Shown in pieces: positions 1 through 12,337 of a DNA stretch of 64,000 nucleotides (position 1 is its first letter; each line of letters begins with the position of its first letter). The position numbers were made by a program, and so were the translations under genes. The stretch is from contig ML677373.1 in the NCBI GenBank assembly GCA_007922305.1, positions 19,611,817 through 19,675,816 on the forward strand. Reading direction: 5' to 3'. The stretch comes from Dermatemys mawii. Its lineage: Eukaryota > Chordata > Testudines > Dermatemydidae. The notes under the pieces are model-generated. The model made no database searches and had not been told where the DNA came from. It saw only the letters and a list, made by a program, of their open reading frames with translations.

Positions 1-837
1 AGTTTTTGGTACACAAGATGCTAAATAGAACCACATCAGTTTCCAAGAAACACAAGCTGATATAGATATACACACGCTCCATGTCCATCTCTCTCCCTGG
101 AAAGGGTTGTTTGATTAATTTACTTACATTTTCTGTTTATAAAAGTTAGTTTGTAACATATTTTGTTCTACATGGGAATTTTCCTTTGCAACATCTGTCT
201 TTTAACAGAAATATGAAATTTCCTTAAGAGAGAGCTTTATAGTCCCACATGCTAAAGATGACACAAGTTAATAGTTACAATTGCAGATATTTATTTATTG
301 CATGTAAAGGAATTTCCAGTGGTAGGGATGTTTAATCTGATTAAAGTCATTGCAGTGAGTTTTGTTTTTTAAAATTGAAACTGATATACACCTGCAGGGC
401 TTCTTTTAGGATCAGCAGCGTTTCAAAGGACTAAAAGTAACTCCAGACTCCTAAAACTGGGTGTTAACACAGAACCACATTGCTGCAAATGAAGCCAGCA
501 GCTATGTACAGTAGTCACAAACCATTCAGTAAGCAGGGGGTCTCTTCTGAAGCACAGGTGTCCTCGCCTTTGAAAATTGTTGAAATTCCAGTTTGAAAAC
601 ATCAGAGGAGAACGGCAGTGGAATCCTTGCACCTGTCAGGATTATTAATTGTTCCTGAGGGGTGACAAACCAAGAACTGTTAAAAATGAACAAATATTCA
701 CTGCTCAGCAAAGTTTTCTAAAACTTTAGTAAAGTTTAAAATGCATTACCACAATTGTTCACTGCCCACCTCTGTGAGCTCTTTGTAAGCTGTCCAAACA
801 TAGTAGTGCTACATAATATAAGCATTAATTCTCTCTC

Positions 838-982
838 ATACACCCTGTGAGAAAGTTGAATATTGTTTTCACCATATTTCAGATGAGGAAACTGAGGTAG
901 AGAAGTGAACTGATTTAGTGTCAGAGCTGGGATTAGAACTCAGATTCTCAGTCCCATGTGTAGTCTACATGCTACATTAGCC
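838..982 (-). mobile_element. MIR-like SINE fragment
   Basis: Contains 'cagatgaggaaactgaggtag' and 'gagctgggattagaactca', the complement of the conserved MIR core region. Old and 5'/3' incomplete. Confidence 0.75.
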
Positions 983-2032
983 AGTATAGCTCTGAGTCCA
1001 ATCAGTTGTCTTGGCTGACTGAGTCGATAGGGTGCAGGATTAATGCTATGAGTACACAGGCCAGGGAAACCACACTAGCAACTTTTGGTCAATCATCATG
1101 CTTAAATCCAGCTCAATAGACTAAGGTGCTATTGAGGTTTCTGTAGCCAGCGCAAACGGGGCTTTAGATAGTAAAGTCAGTCTCTGTGAAACAAGTACCA
1201 ATTGATTCCTTAAGATTTTATACACCACTTTCATATGGGATATATTTTATAGGTAAACTTTCTGCAGAAGAGAGCATCTGTCCTACAAGAAGAACTGAAT
1301 GTGTACCACACCAGAAGGTATCTTCTCATCAATTTGTACCATTTCACACCTGTAGGTCTCAGCTATTGAAGTTTTATCGCTCAATTAAAATGCTTAAATA
1401 TGGTTGCAGTTTAAAAAGAACCTTATTTCCAATAAACAAGCTGTCTTTGAGAAGTTACCCCGCTCTTCTAGCCACAATGCTTAATTAGTACTATTAAAGC
1501 AAGATTAGAGAACTTGCAGGTGCAATACAAGTCTGGGCCTTGCCTGCACGTTCATGATGAGACAGTGGCACAGTGCACAGCTGCAGGTCTGCGGTGATGC
1601 TGCCTTCTTTTAAAGACAGAAAACGATGATGCAGTTCTGAATATTACAGCTCACAGCTTCAAAGTACAGGATCTTCATAAGCTTTAGCTTTGTTTCAGAC
1701 CTGTATGCCGTCCAAAATAAATGACTACAAGTGTTGCAACAACAATAAAAAGATTCTCTGTGCCCTTAGAGTAAATGATTCACATGGATGATTGGGAAAA
1801 AGGAAATTTCCAAGCAAGGTCATTGAGGTTTTTTTTGTCCTTATAGGGTTCATTGATAATTGTATCTCTCACATCAGGATTTCTCAAAGAACAGGATGTG
1901 CACATATAAACAGCAGATATTTTAATAAAAACCATGTAAGATATAAAAACTAATCTGAAAATATGAATCTTAAAAAGACTTAACATTTTGGATATTTGTA
2001 GCTGAGACTGATGATAAAATATGTACAGCTCT

Positions 2033-2063
2033 CTCGCTCGCGCTCTCTCTGTGTGTGTGTGTG
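2033..2063. repeat. Simple repeat, (CT)/(GT) rich
   Basis: A CT-rich run with interspersed CG (ctcgctcgcgctctctct) passing into gtgtgtgtgtgtgtgt. It creates the Arg/Glu-rich minus-strand ORF here. Confidence 0.9.
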
Positions 2064-2564
2064 TTTTCACATTGTCTCTCTGGGATTTTTGGTTTTGTAC
2101 CTAGTATTATAGGAGACATTGCCAAATAAACATATTGATTCAAAGTATTATTGATTTATCCCTAACATGTCTCCATTGAGAGCAATGGAATTACACAACA
2201 ATGCTTTTGGCCAAAGTTTCTACTGAGCCAGCCAGTCAGTGTCTTCACAGAGTACTAGCCGGCTAAGAGATTGGTAATGGTTTATAGATCCAGTCGAAGA
2301 TTTAGATCCAGGTCTTACTGATCAAAAGTTGAGCAGCATATTTGAATGTGGCATATGTGTAATGACTTTAAAGTCTCTCTTAATAGAGGAGAAGGGTAGG
2401 AAAATTAACTTTACCATTGTATTCCAATGGATATACCTAAGGTTAAACCACTAGTTTAGAAAAGTTTGTACTGCTACAACCTGTTCCGCAGTTAACGAGG
2501 ATCAAGCCAGAATCTTTCACAAGGACTAAATTCATGCTCATTTGGAAGAGGTCCAAAACGGGGA

Positions 2565-2748
2565 TCTGTAGCGTAGCTGGGGGTGGATGTCAGGGGAAAC
2601 ATTTTGGTGGCCATACCAGCTTCACCAGCGTTTCGGCAACAGCGCCACAAATTCGGGGGGTTGTACCACATTGGAGCTAGCCCTGAAAGTGGCACCTTGT
2701 TTTTGGGTGCTCGCTCCCCCTGATGTTCACACCTGGCTACGCCACTGG
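2565..2748. mobile_element. Probable hAT-like MITE with 'gcgtagct' ends
   Basis: The left end 'gtagcgtagctgggggtg...gtcagggg' and the complement of the right end 'gtggcgtagccaggtgtg...catcaggggg' are similar, giving imperfect inverted repeats of about 25 bp. The flanks acggggat and gtggggaa match weakly. It explains the small overlapping ORFs seen here. Confidence 0.55.
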
Positions 2749-3325
2749 TGGGGAATATTATCTTTACATTGATTCATTAGCAGACCCTTCTTTGTTAATG
2801 TTGGGCAGTGTTTGGGAACACTTACTAATCTGTTCAATGCAGGGACTGACTGTAATATATATGTGTTCAATACGTAGCATCAAGGAGTCTGATCCTGATT
2901 CATGCCTATGAGCCCTTTCGAATACAATAATAGTAAGATATAACTAAGGAGAGCATTTTAATTTTTAGGTAACTGCTGGAGCAGAGGAAATTGTTCAAGT
3001 GACAAATGGACTTCTTCCAGCAGGTTTGAAGATTTGGATTTTGTAAATTAAACTGTGAGATCAGTGACTGTTTTGTTAGCACAGAAAATGTAATTAAGCT
3101 CATGAAAGCACATCCATCATTCATGCCAGTATTTTTTGAGTTGTATCTTACCTGAATTATTTTTTACCATTATCTTATTACAGATTTAAAATTTTGATAT
3201 ATTAAGTGTGTTTGTGTGTGTGCTCAATTTACTTACTGCGAAACTAAATTCCCTCGACTATTGGTTTGCTATTACTTCATCATATCATTTTTATTCAATT
3301 TTATACATGATAAAATCATGTTTCT

Positions 3326-3352
3326 ATTATTATTATTATTATTATTATTATT
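3326..3352. repeat. (ATT)9 microsatellite
   Basis: Nine uninterrupted ATT units. Confidence 0.97.
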
Positions 3353-3579
3353 CAAGATATTTTTAAACCCTGTTACATTGTTTTCATGTTCATATGTTTA
3401 CATAATATTAAAATATTCTTTTATACTTTTTTGTTTTGACATTGTTTGTGGTCCCTGAACATTTCACTTGCTGATCTAGTCATGATGTTTGTGAGGATTT
3501 TATTCACGGGGAAAAATCCAGTTCTGACTATGGAAACTTCACAAGTGCTGACTACAATCACTATTCTGAACGCAAATAA

Positions 3580-3693
3580 GGGCCCCTATTCTGCAAAAAC
3601 ATATGTGCTTAAGTTTAAGTATCTGAGTAGTTCCAGTGAAGTCATTGGGGCTGCCCATGTGCTTAAACCTTAGCAGGTTTATGCACATGGGCC
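3580..3693. repeat. Short palindromic repeat, 'gggcccctattctgcaaa' type
   Basis: Bounded by gggcccc and complementary gggcc, with internal 'gtgcttaag' and its partner 'gtgcttaaacc'. Related copies lie at 15,479-15,597 and 33,216-33,347. Probably a MITE-like family. Confidence 0.55.
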
Positions 3694-3939
3694 TTACAGC
3701 TCTGAGGCATTGAAAGCAATGGGAGTTGAGAACACACAGCACCTACCTCGAGGCACTCATCAGCTTGTACGCTTGGGTTCTTCTTTTCTGTTGTTCCTGT
3801 TGTTCAAGAATAGCCATTCCTAGCTGGTTTTAATCCACAGACTGAGAAGTGGGGAATATAAGAAACCATCTGTTTTTCCCTCTCTGTACCTCTGGCAAAC
3901 AGGACACAGTTAGTGGTCCGGGCCCAGGATATAGAGACA

Positions 3940-4060
3940 AGAATTTACTGACAGTGGCCTTGGGCAAGTTATTGAACTTCTCCCTGTCAGTGATAAATGG
4001 TGATGATAATCCTTAGACACCTTCCTAGAAAGGGTGCTGCTGTTTGTAAAGAGATTTGAT
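3940..4060 (+). mobile_element. MIR-like SINE fragment
   Basis: Contains 'ccttgggcaagttattgaac' and a decayed 'aaatggtgatgataat', the MIR core in forward orientation. Confidence 0.6.
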
Positions 4061-7000
4061 GATGAAAAGGGCTGTGGTATTAAGCAACAGCGATGCAGCT
4101 GACCTTTAGGGGCACTGTGGCATCCATGTTGAGCCCACTGCTTACAGGCTACTCCAGTATCATCTCCCTTCTGGCATTCTAGATAAATGAGGGAGGACAC
4201 TTGTTGGTAGACCAGATACGCCCACCCCCACCTCTTGGCAGCAGGACCATTGGGAGAGACAGCTTTCTGTCACACATCACCTCTCCACCTTTGCTTGGTG
4301 CTTTGTTAATTGTGAGGCTGGTCCTGGTTTGTGCCCATCCTTGGCTGAGCTGTAGGTTTTCTACCATCTCTGTATCAATTAGTGATCCCACTGCTTATGG
4401 ATAAAGGTTCTTCATAGCTCTCAGATAATCAGAGAAGTGATGCAGCAAGTGCCACTAAGCCCTGCCTTGGGCAATGGTGTGTTTTACTAGGAGTGATGTG
4501 CCCAGATACATTTAATTCATTGTGGGTAGAAAAATTAAAAACTGTTTACTCAGAAAGGCGTACGGCAACATTAATTCAGTTCTTCAGAAGAAATTTCAAG
4601 AGTTCACTGAGTTGCAGATTATGAACTAAGTGGATTAGCTTTAGTAAATTGCTTTGTGTTGGGTCTGAGGTAGAAGCATCTATTGTGATGAAACCTCTTT
4701 TCCCAAGTACAAGTGAAGTGAGATGTTTCTGATGATTAGCATGCTGCTAATATTTTTGCACCTATCAGAGTGGCAGTAGGGCTCTTGAAATCAGTGAAGT
4801 AGCCAAACTAATGCACATATAACCTCCGTTGCACATGGATCCCTGAGTAGACTAACTGAATGCAAATCTGAATGTTGTTATGTACCAAGGAATTGGGTTG
4901 CTAACATCAGTGATGATCTCTCAAACAGTTTAAGAACAAGGGAGAAAAGCAGAGCTTGGTCAATTAGAGTGTTTCAGAATTGAGATGATCTCCCCTTACG
5001 GAGGCCAAAGGTAAACTAAACCAGGTCCCCATAAAATGAATTGCTATAATTTTTTAAACAGTTCTGACATTTTAAAAAAGTTGAGGTTTGTGCCTTCCCT
5101 GAAATTGGTATATGATCAAGAGGAATCACAGCAGGATGTGATTAACTATCAGGTAACCGTCGGTTTCACATCTGTAACTCTTACTGCTGACTGGCTAGTC
5201 AAGGCCCTCTATCCCTGTTTCACTTGCTAGCAAAAATGTTGTCAGCTGAAAGTGGCTGATTTCACCACACAGAAAACAAGCTGTAGCAAAGCAGGCTTCT
5301 TTGGGGCTTGATTACGGCTGTATTTGTGCATTATTATTTTACTGTTGGGGGGGGGTCAGTAGGAAAGATGATTGTTTAATTCTGCATAAAATCACACAAA
5401 TAATTTTTTTTAAAAAAAAAAAAAAAAGACAGCAAATCATTCACAGTCATGAGGGAGTCCTTGCCCTTATTAAGGTGAAACTTTGTTTCACTGCCGCTTA
5501 CAGTTCTTGTGATACATGTAACAAATGTTTATTTCTCTTAAAGTTGGAAGAAAAGGGATAGAACCTCCATGCACTATCAAACCCCTGTGCTTTGTTCTGC
5601 AACAGTGCTTTAATTGTAAGGGTTTGTTTTGTTTTTCCCCAGCAGTATGGAGGCTCTTCCGCTACTTGCCCATATCCTATACAAACAACTTCAGTATTTC
5701 AAACTGAGAAATGGCTTTCCTCCTAACAGAGAAGATGTATTGTCATCGGAAGAAAATATTTGTGGTCACTAATATTCTGTAGTGTTAAAAGTTACACTGA
5801 TTTTTTTTTTTGAAAAAACATATACAGCCCCAATGATAAGCAGCCTTAATAGAAAATGTAGCAGGGATCTGATTTTTAAAATTATCTTAATGCAAATTGC
5901 AATTCACTGAAGGCACTAGATGCTAATGAATTTTACTAGGTCTCATTCTGAGGGTAGAAAGGGAAGATAGAACATCAAGTATCATATCAAAAAGTTTTAG
6001 AACACAAGGTCATTTTAATTCGTACTTTCTTTTTTTTTAAAGAACTGTCTTTTCTCAGCTTTGATATTTTGTTCATAAATGTCGTTTCTTTTAAACCTTG
6101 TCATTAAAGAAGGTTTGCTCTTTAAAGTGCATTATCAAAGAGTGCAGAAATTGCAAGTTACTGAAACTAAAATGCATGATCAGTTTTAAGTCCACCACCT
6201 AAAGCCCACTTAAAATGAAATGTACTCTTGTGCTGGCGGCTTCTTTGATAAAGCCCATGAAAGATACAAAGTTGGTCAGTTCAAACCAGGAAAAGAAGAT
6301 AATTAAGGCAAACTTTTTTTTCCTACATTTGAAATTACTTTTATGGATGATAAGCATTGAGGGAACTGATTAAGGGCCCAATCCTGCAAACGTGATCTCC
6401 CATGAGAGAGAGCAGATAACTTTGTAGAATCAGGCTCTTACAGAGCAATTACACAGTTGTTATAGGTGAAGTTTGAGAATTTGGAGTAATGTATAAGCCG
6501 GACCACCAAGTCTGCATTTCAAAATGTCAATTTTTTTTATCATTTGTTGTCACAACATGATCAATATATTTCATTATAGCAAACCATAACATAAAGGTGT
6601 GTGGGTCTTGTGTAGTGCACCTGCGTTACCATTTGTGAATATTTCAGATCCCCCTCTTTCTCTTGATGCAGGTTTTACCTATGAACTGCTGTGCTTGGTT
6701 CCCAGGTTTTGGGTGCTTTTCTTGCTTCAAGGGGACACTGATAAAATATGGGAGAATGGAGAAATTTTTGTGGCTTCTCATAATTCTGTTACAACAAAGG
6801 AACTTCAGTTTTCATTTGACACATTTATACTCAAAATCTTTGAAATAATCAGAGAACAGATAGTAGAAAACTATCCTACAAACCAATGTATTTCTACCAA
6901 CAGTCATTAATGAACCAATTTCTGCCAATAAGTGCTGCATTGTACACTATGATAGCACATGCTGATCAGATATTTAGCCACTGGCATTAGAGACTTGGGG

Positions 7001-7284
7001 GCTGGTTCTTATCTCTTTTACTCTAGTGTAAATCAGAGGTAACTCTGTTGAAGTCAGTGGAGTTACACTTGAATTAAAATGGTGTAAGTGTAAACTATAT
7101 CAGACTCAAACTTGAGACCTTCATTAGTTACACTTTAGCATTATAAAGTGCTTAGCCTTTCTACTTCCCAACATCTATTGAACTTTTTATTGTTGATAGT
7201 ACCAGGAGTTTCTGATCTCACAGACCAATATATATTTAACATTACAGCTGGGATTTTCAAGGGGCAGTGAGTGGCCAGACCACA

Positions 7285-7620
7285 TTGATTCAACTACCTG
7301 AAAGGGGGTTCCAAAGAGGATGGATCTAGACTGTTCTCAGTGATACCAGATGACAGAACAAGAAGCAACCGTCTCAAGTTGCAGAGAGGGAGGTTTAGGT
7401 TGGATATTAGGAAATACTTTTTTAGTAGGAGGGTGTTGAAGCACTGGAATGGGTTACTGGGGAGGTGGTGGAATCTCCTTCCTTAGAGGTTTTTAAAATC
7501 AAGCTTGACAAAGCCCTTGCTGGGATGATTTAGTTGGGGATTGGTCCTGCTTTGAGCCAGGGGTTGGACTAGATGACCTCCTGAGGTCCCTTCCAACCCT
7601 GATATTCTATGATTCTATGA
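7285..7620 (+). mobile_element. CR1 LINE, 5'-truncated 3' end
   Basis: Ends with the CR1-type tail gatattctatgattctatga at 7,620. Upstream it encodes the degenerate C-terminus of the CR1 polyprotein (residues like [10 protein letters not shown] and LKHWN), then the conserved 'ggttggactagatgacctcctgaggtccc' type end segment. 5' truncation and lack of a clear target-site duplication are typical of CR1. Confidence 0.9.
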
Positions 7621-8472
7621 TTTTCAGTGGGATTTAGACACTTGAAATGTAAAGAAAAGGGCCCCTTCTTAGGCTGACTCATCATTATTCCATGAGCTTA
7701 GTGGGAGGGGAAGAATATAAATTTAAAATGTGAGCTGGTACATCAGAGTCTAAATGGAAGATTTGCATTATTGTACAGGCTAAAACCAAGCAAATATACA
7801 TGGCCGTGCTCATGGAATGAGTTAAGTGATAGGATAGTTATGTCCCACCCTTGGTAGATAAGTTAAACTTGCAACATTTTTAACTTACTAGCTTCTGTTT
7901 CTTAGGTTTGCTCACTAAGGATCAAATTCTGCTCCCACTGATTTTGATGGAAAACTACCACTACTTCAGTGGGAGCCAGATTTAGGCTTATTCAAGCAAA
8001 ACTGCCCCTGACCTCAAATTAGTCAAACTTTGTCTAAGAAAAGTCTTCAAGATCATGACCCAAGATGAAATTCTGGCTCCACTGAATTCAATGAGAGTTT
8101 TGTTGTTGACTTCAATGGAGCCAGGTTTTCACCCCCTGTTAGTTAATCTGGGACCAGTGCCATTCCTTTTGGTATCCACTTCCTTTCTTTTCCCCTTTCT
8201 CTCGTTCCCTTTTGTGCATAATTGGAAGTGTCCTACAGCTGTATATGACTTCGGACAGTGGAATTTTGATGGTTACTTTTATGACAGGTTCTTTCATTTA
8301 ACTAGTGGGGAAATCAAAGATACACAAAGGGCATTTGTGAAGGTAGCTATGTCCCAAAACGTCATGTTTCCCGCAGAAGTGTGATCTAGTCAAGACATCT
8401 AGAAGAGGATTCCTAATCCTGAAGATATCTGTCATTGAGAAAGTGATCCTGAGCCTATAGAGAATATTCCTT

Positions 8473-8744
8473 AAGGGTTTCTCAAACTGGGGGTTGCCGA
8501 GCGCTTCCAGGGAGGTCGCGAGTTCCTGCCGCCGCTTAAAAGCCGCCGAATGAATTACTTCCACATTCGGCGGCTTTTCGGCGGACATGCCGAGCTACTT
8601 CGGGAGCGCTCAGCATGTCCGCCGAAAAGCCGCTGAATGCAGAAGTAATTTATTCGGAGGCTTTTTGGTGGACGTACAAGAGTCCACCACAGCAGCCGAG
8701 GAAGGAAAAATGGGTTGCGGTTCTCAAAAGTTTGAGAACCCCCG
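8473..8744. mobile_element. Non-autonomous hAT-like element with CpG-rich inner palindrome
   Basis: Ends gggtttctcaaactgg and (complement) gggggttctcaaacttt match the common hAT-type 'caggggttctcaaact' terminus. Inside, about 8,541-8,594 and 8,611-8,665 form a long inverted repeat rich in CpG (gccgccgaa, ttcggcgg). The short mirrored ORFs beginning MSAEKP on both strands are the palindrome read twice, not genes. No clear target duplication was found. Confidence 0.8.
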
Positions 8745-9796
8745 CCTTAATATCTTTGTCTTTTATCATGGAGCAATGCAGTGGGACTAGAGGTCCCTGC
8801 TGTTATCAATAAGCCATATTTAATTAGATGTATTTCATTGTCCTTTACCTTTGATAAGGAAAGAAAATTAATTTGGAGACAGTAGATTACTGTCAAAAGT
8901 AATGCTTACTTGCTTATTTATTTATTTAAAGACACTGTATTCCTCTCCACCACTACTTCCATGGGTGGGAAAATGCAATGTAAAATGCACAGGGTTGCAG
9001 CGGAGTGTGCTCCAATACTTAAAATCAACAACTCAACACAGCGGCTACATTGCAGATATCCACATCCATGTCTCAAGGGTCAAGGAGATCATTCAAGATT
9101 ATGCAATAGGATAAAGTTTTCCTATATACTCTAGTAGTACTTGTACTACAATGCCTTCATTGCCTTTGGGGCTGCATATACTAAGGATTCCAAACAGCAC
9201 GGTAACTGGACTGATTGATTGATGGCTACTCTGAAGGGCAAAAGCTTGGCCCAGCTGAAGACCCATAAAATGTGAACTTCAGTGGACCAGGGAGCAAAAC
9301 CTACAACACAAACTGGACTGCATAACTCACCAGTTTGTTTTCTTGACTCTGAAACCCATTATCTCTGCCGAAAATGGAATAAAGTCCCTTTCTTCAAATA
9401 GGGCTTCTTTGAGCAAGGAAATAAGCCAGAGGGTTGCTAAGAGAATGATTGTAGGGGGTTCATGTTTGTTAAAAAGTTAATGGACCCATTTGTATTTCAT
9501 GAACACACACCCTCAAAAAATTTGGAGCCTGAATCTTTATTAGGGCTGCGTTTAATTGTATTCAGGAATATCCTTATATGTTCTGGCATTTACTTGGGAC
9601 GTTCGCTTGTCTTCTACTAATTTGCTTCATTGGTGTTGAATAAGCTGACATTTCAATACAGATGTGGATCTATAGGACAGTAGAAAAATATTCTAAACGG
9701 GCCTCTCTTAAATATATACATAAGACTGGGCTCCTTCTTCTCCCCCGAGTATAGTAGATGGTACTTCACTTTTCCAAAATTGGTTTTATAGGTAGG

Positions 9797-9935
9797 AGTG
9801 GTCTTGTGATTAAGGCACAGAACTGGGAGAGCAGACTCCTGTTCCCACCTGCCACAGAATCAGTTGGCACGTTGCTTAAGAACAGCGCTTCTTCCAAAGA
9901 GATTGAGAGGCTAAAGTAATGTTTTTAAAGCACAA
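9797..9935 (+). mobile_element. MIR-like SINE fragment (tRNA-related part)
   Basis: 'gtggtcttgtgattaaggca' and 'gactcctgttccca' resemble the A/B-box region of a MIR element. Confidence 0.55.
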
Positions 9936-10254
9936 TGAGATCTTCAGATGGAAAGAAGACAGAAGTACTAAATTGTACATGTGTGTGCACTTACATATGT
10001 AAATAAATTAGCATAATCACTGCTCCTATCCCAAGCTTTGAGCGCATAAAGAATGTAATACTGTGCTTTCAAAGATTACAAACTCCCTTTGATCCAATGC
10101 CAACATTAAAATGCTCTCCAGTCCACAAAGCCTGAGAGCTCCCTTCCCCCACCACACCTCACCTCACTTCTCTCCTAAAGAAGTAGATTTTTAGATAAGG
10201 TTTGCAATGTGCTCTGAAAGTTTCAAGGGGCCTCCATTAAGAATGCCTCGCACC

Positions 10255-11355
10255 CCTGACTAATAGAGGGATCTCATGGATCACTAGCTGGTTAAAAGAT
10301 AGGAAACAAAGGAAGGAATAAATGGTCAGTTTTCACAGTGGAGAAGTAAATAGCAGGAAGGATCTGTGCTGTTCAAGGAAATAGTGATGTGACAAAGTTT
10401 GCAGACGATACAAAATTACTCAAGATAGTTAAGTCCAAAGCTGATTGTGAAGAGTTACAAAGGTATTCACAAAACTGGGCAACAAAATGGAAAACATAAT
10501 ACACATGCAAAGGATTGGTCTAAATTAGCTGTTACCATTTAAGAAAGACATTGCAGATAGTTTTCTGAAAACACCAGCTCAATGTGCAGCAGCAGTCGAA
10601 AAAGCTAAGAGAATGTTCAGAACCATTAGGAAAAGGATAGATAATAAGACGGAAAATATCATAGTGCCACCATATAAATCCATATTACACCCATACCTTG
10701 AATTCTGCATGAAGATCTGGTTGTCCCATCTCAAAAAAGATATGTTAGAATGCGGAAAAGTGCAGAGCAGGACAACAAGAATTATTAGGGGCATGGAGCA
10801 GCTTCCATATGATGAGAGAGTAAAAAGACTGGAACTATTCAGTTTAGAAAAGAGACAGCTAAGGGGGAATATGATAGAAGTCTATAAAATCACAGAGGGT
10901 GTGGAGAAAGCAAATCGGGAAGTTCTTTGTGAAGGGGTAAATAACACAAGAACTAAGAGTCACCCAGTTAAATTGATAGTCAGCAGGTTTAAAACCAACA
11001 GAAGGAAGTACTTCTTCACACCATGCACAATCACAACTTGTGGAACTGGTTGCAAGGGGAAGGCCAAAAGTATAACTGGGTTAACAAAAGAATTAGATAA
11101 GTTCCTGAACGCTAGGTCCATCAATAGCTGTTAGCCAAGATGGTCAGGGACACAGTCCCATGTTCTGGATGTCTATAAACCTCTGACTGCCAGAAGCTGC
11201 AACTGGATGACAGGGACTGGATCACTTGATGAATTGCCCTGTTCTGTTCATTCCCTCTAGACAGAGCATCTAGCACTGGTCACTGTCAGAAGACAGGATA
11301 CTGGGCTAGATGGACCCTTGGTCTGACCCAATATGACTGTTCTTATGTTCTTACT
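10255..11355 (+). mobile_element. CR1/L2-type LINE fragment with decayed reverse transcriptase
   Basis: About 1.1 kb of an old LINE. At 10,398-10,409 the frame reads FADD followed by TKLLKIVKS, the reverse-transcriptase catalytic box. Downstream, 10,613-11,134 is a remnant open frame (173 codons) with EKVQ-like, LFSLEKRQLRG and MIEVYKI motifs of the polyprotein C-terminus. It ends with a 3' tail containing 'ggtctgacccaatatgac' and 'ttcttatgttctta'. The catalytic box and the C-terminal frame are separated by stops and a deletion, so it cannot encode an active enzyme. Confidence 0.85.
10613..11134 (+). pseudogene. Remnant LINE polyprotein C-terminus
   Basis: A 173-codon open frame inside the LINE above. 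It matches the LINE C-terminal region by motif (VQSRTTRIIRG, YDERVKRLELFSLEKRQLRG, IEVYKI) but lacks the reverse-transcriptase palm and endonuclease domains. The methionine at 10,613 is internal to the original protein. It is a fossil, not a host gene. Confidence 0.8.
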
Positions 11356-11734
11356 GTTCTAGCCGAACTCAAGCCACTGTTCATTTTTGCAATACATACA
11401 CTTGCATGAGGGCTACTGTACAGAAGTTTGGGGAGATAGTGAGGAGATGTTTCCCTTCCCTGTCTGTTTCTTTGTTCCACAGAAACGCTGGGCTGGAAGA
11501 GCAGGAGATCTACAGGTCAGGACACATGCATCCGTACTGTCCCATGAGGGCTCAGGCCTGGAATAGCAGAGGGTGTTTTGGGCTAGGATCAAGCTGCACT
11601 GGTGATGTAGAGTGAGGAAGTTTGAATTGTAATTTCCTAAGTATTATGCTTAGCTCTAATCAATATTACTTGTCTGGTAGTAGAAGCGGATGGTCCAGTC
11701 ATAAGGAAGTTTATCTGGGACTTGGCAAAACTGA

Positions 11735-11890
11735 ATTCAGTGCACTGCTCAGCCCCAGAATTGCTGTGGGACCATGGGCAAGTCACAGTCACCCTGTGCC
11801 TCAGTTCCTCTTCTGTACATTGGGGATAATAGCACTGCGCTACCTCACAGGGCAGTTGCGGACATTTACATCCGTGTTCGGTGTTCAGAT
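11735..11890 (+). mobile_element. MIR-like SINE fragment
   Basis: 'gaccatgggcaagtcac', 'tgtgcctcagttcctcttct' and 'ggggataatagcactgcgct' follow the MIR core in order. Confidence 0.75.
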
Positions 11891-12136
11891 AAATAAATAC
11901 CAAACTGCCACCCTCTGAATTTTAAAAATGAATGAATGACACAAATCTGCAGACAGATGTTTCAGCTAAATGCCTTCTTCGTGTCTTCTTCTAAGTGTTC
12001 TGAACACCAAACGATGTAAGTCACCAAAAAATTTAACTACAGAATGGCTTGTTACATTGCTAGAAACCTGTTCCTCAGTTGGCTGGTTGAAAGATAAAGG
12101 TCATTGAAGGCACAGTATCTAAATCAGATAAAACAC

Positions 12137-12337
12137 TGAGGGTGTGTCGACACTCCATTTTAAGAGCAGTGACTCTGAGAGCCTGAGTTTTTACCCTCAG
12201 GCATGTGTGGCTCTAAAAACAGCTGTGTAGATGTTCAGGCTCAGACTCTGAAGTCCAGGGAAGGGGTGGGTCAGTAGGACCCGGGTTTTGAGATTTGCTG
12301 CCATGGGTTTTAAAGTGCAGTGTAGACATATCTTCAG
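12137..12337. mobile_element. TIR element with 'tctacact'-type ends
   Basis: Left end gggtgtgtcgacactcc and right end complementing to gatatgtctacactgc. The body carries the repeated 'ctcaggc' and 'gtgtagatgttcaggctcag' segments seen also in the element at 62,286. Non-coding. Confidence 0.7.

Larger units (their letters stand above)
1..2564. other. Gene-poor flank: MIR fragment and one simple repeat
   Basis: Apart from the MIR fragment (838-982) and the simple repeat near 2,033 I see no coding signal. The listed small ORFs are short, start at arbitrary methionines and show no domain. Confidence 0.6.
2749..7284. other. Non-coding stretch with short repeats only
   Basis: Holds the (ATT)9 run, the palindromic repeat at 3,580, a MIR fragment at 3,940, a G-run/A-run near 5,347-5,427, a short palindromic repeat near 6,363-6,447 and a 'ttgaagtcagtgg' palindrome near 7,009-7,093. 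No gene is seen. Confidence 0.6.
7621..10254. other. Non-coding stretch between LINE fragments
   Basis: Contains two short inverted repeats with 'ttcaatgg'-type centres (7,917-7,985; 8,060-8,130), the hAT-like element at 8,473 and a MIR fragment at 9,797. The rest is unassigned AT-rich sequence. Confidence 0.6.

Noticed and set aside
8298..8812. Mirror ORFs starting MSAEKP on both strands
   Set aside because: They are the two arms of a transposon palindrome, not a duplicated gene.
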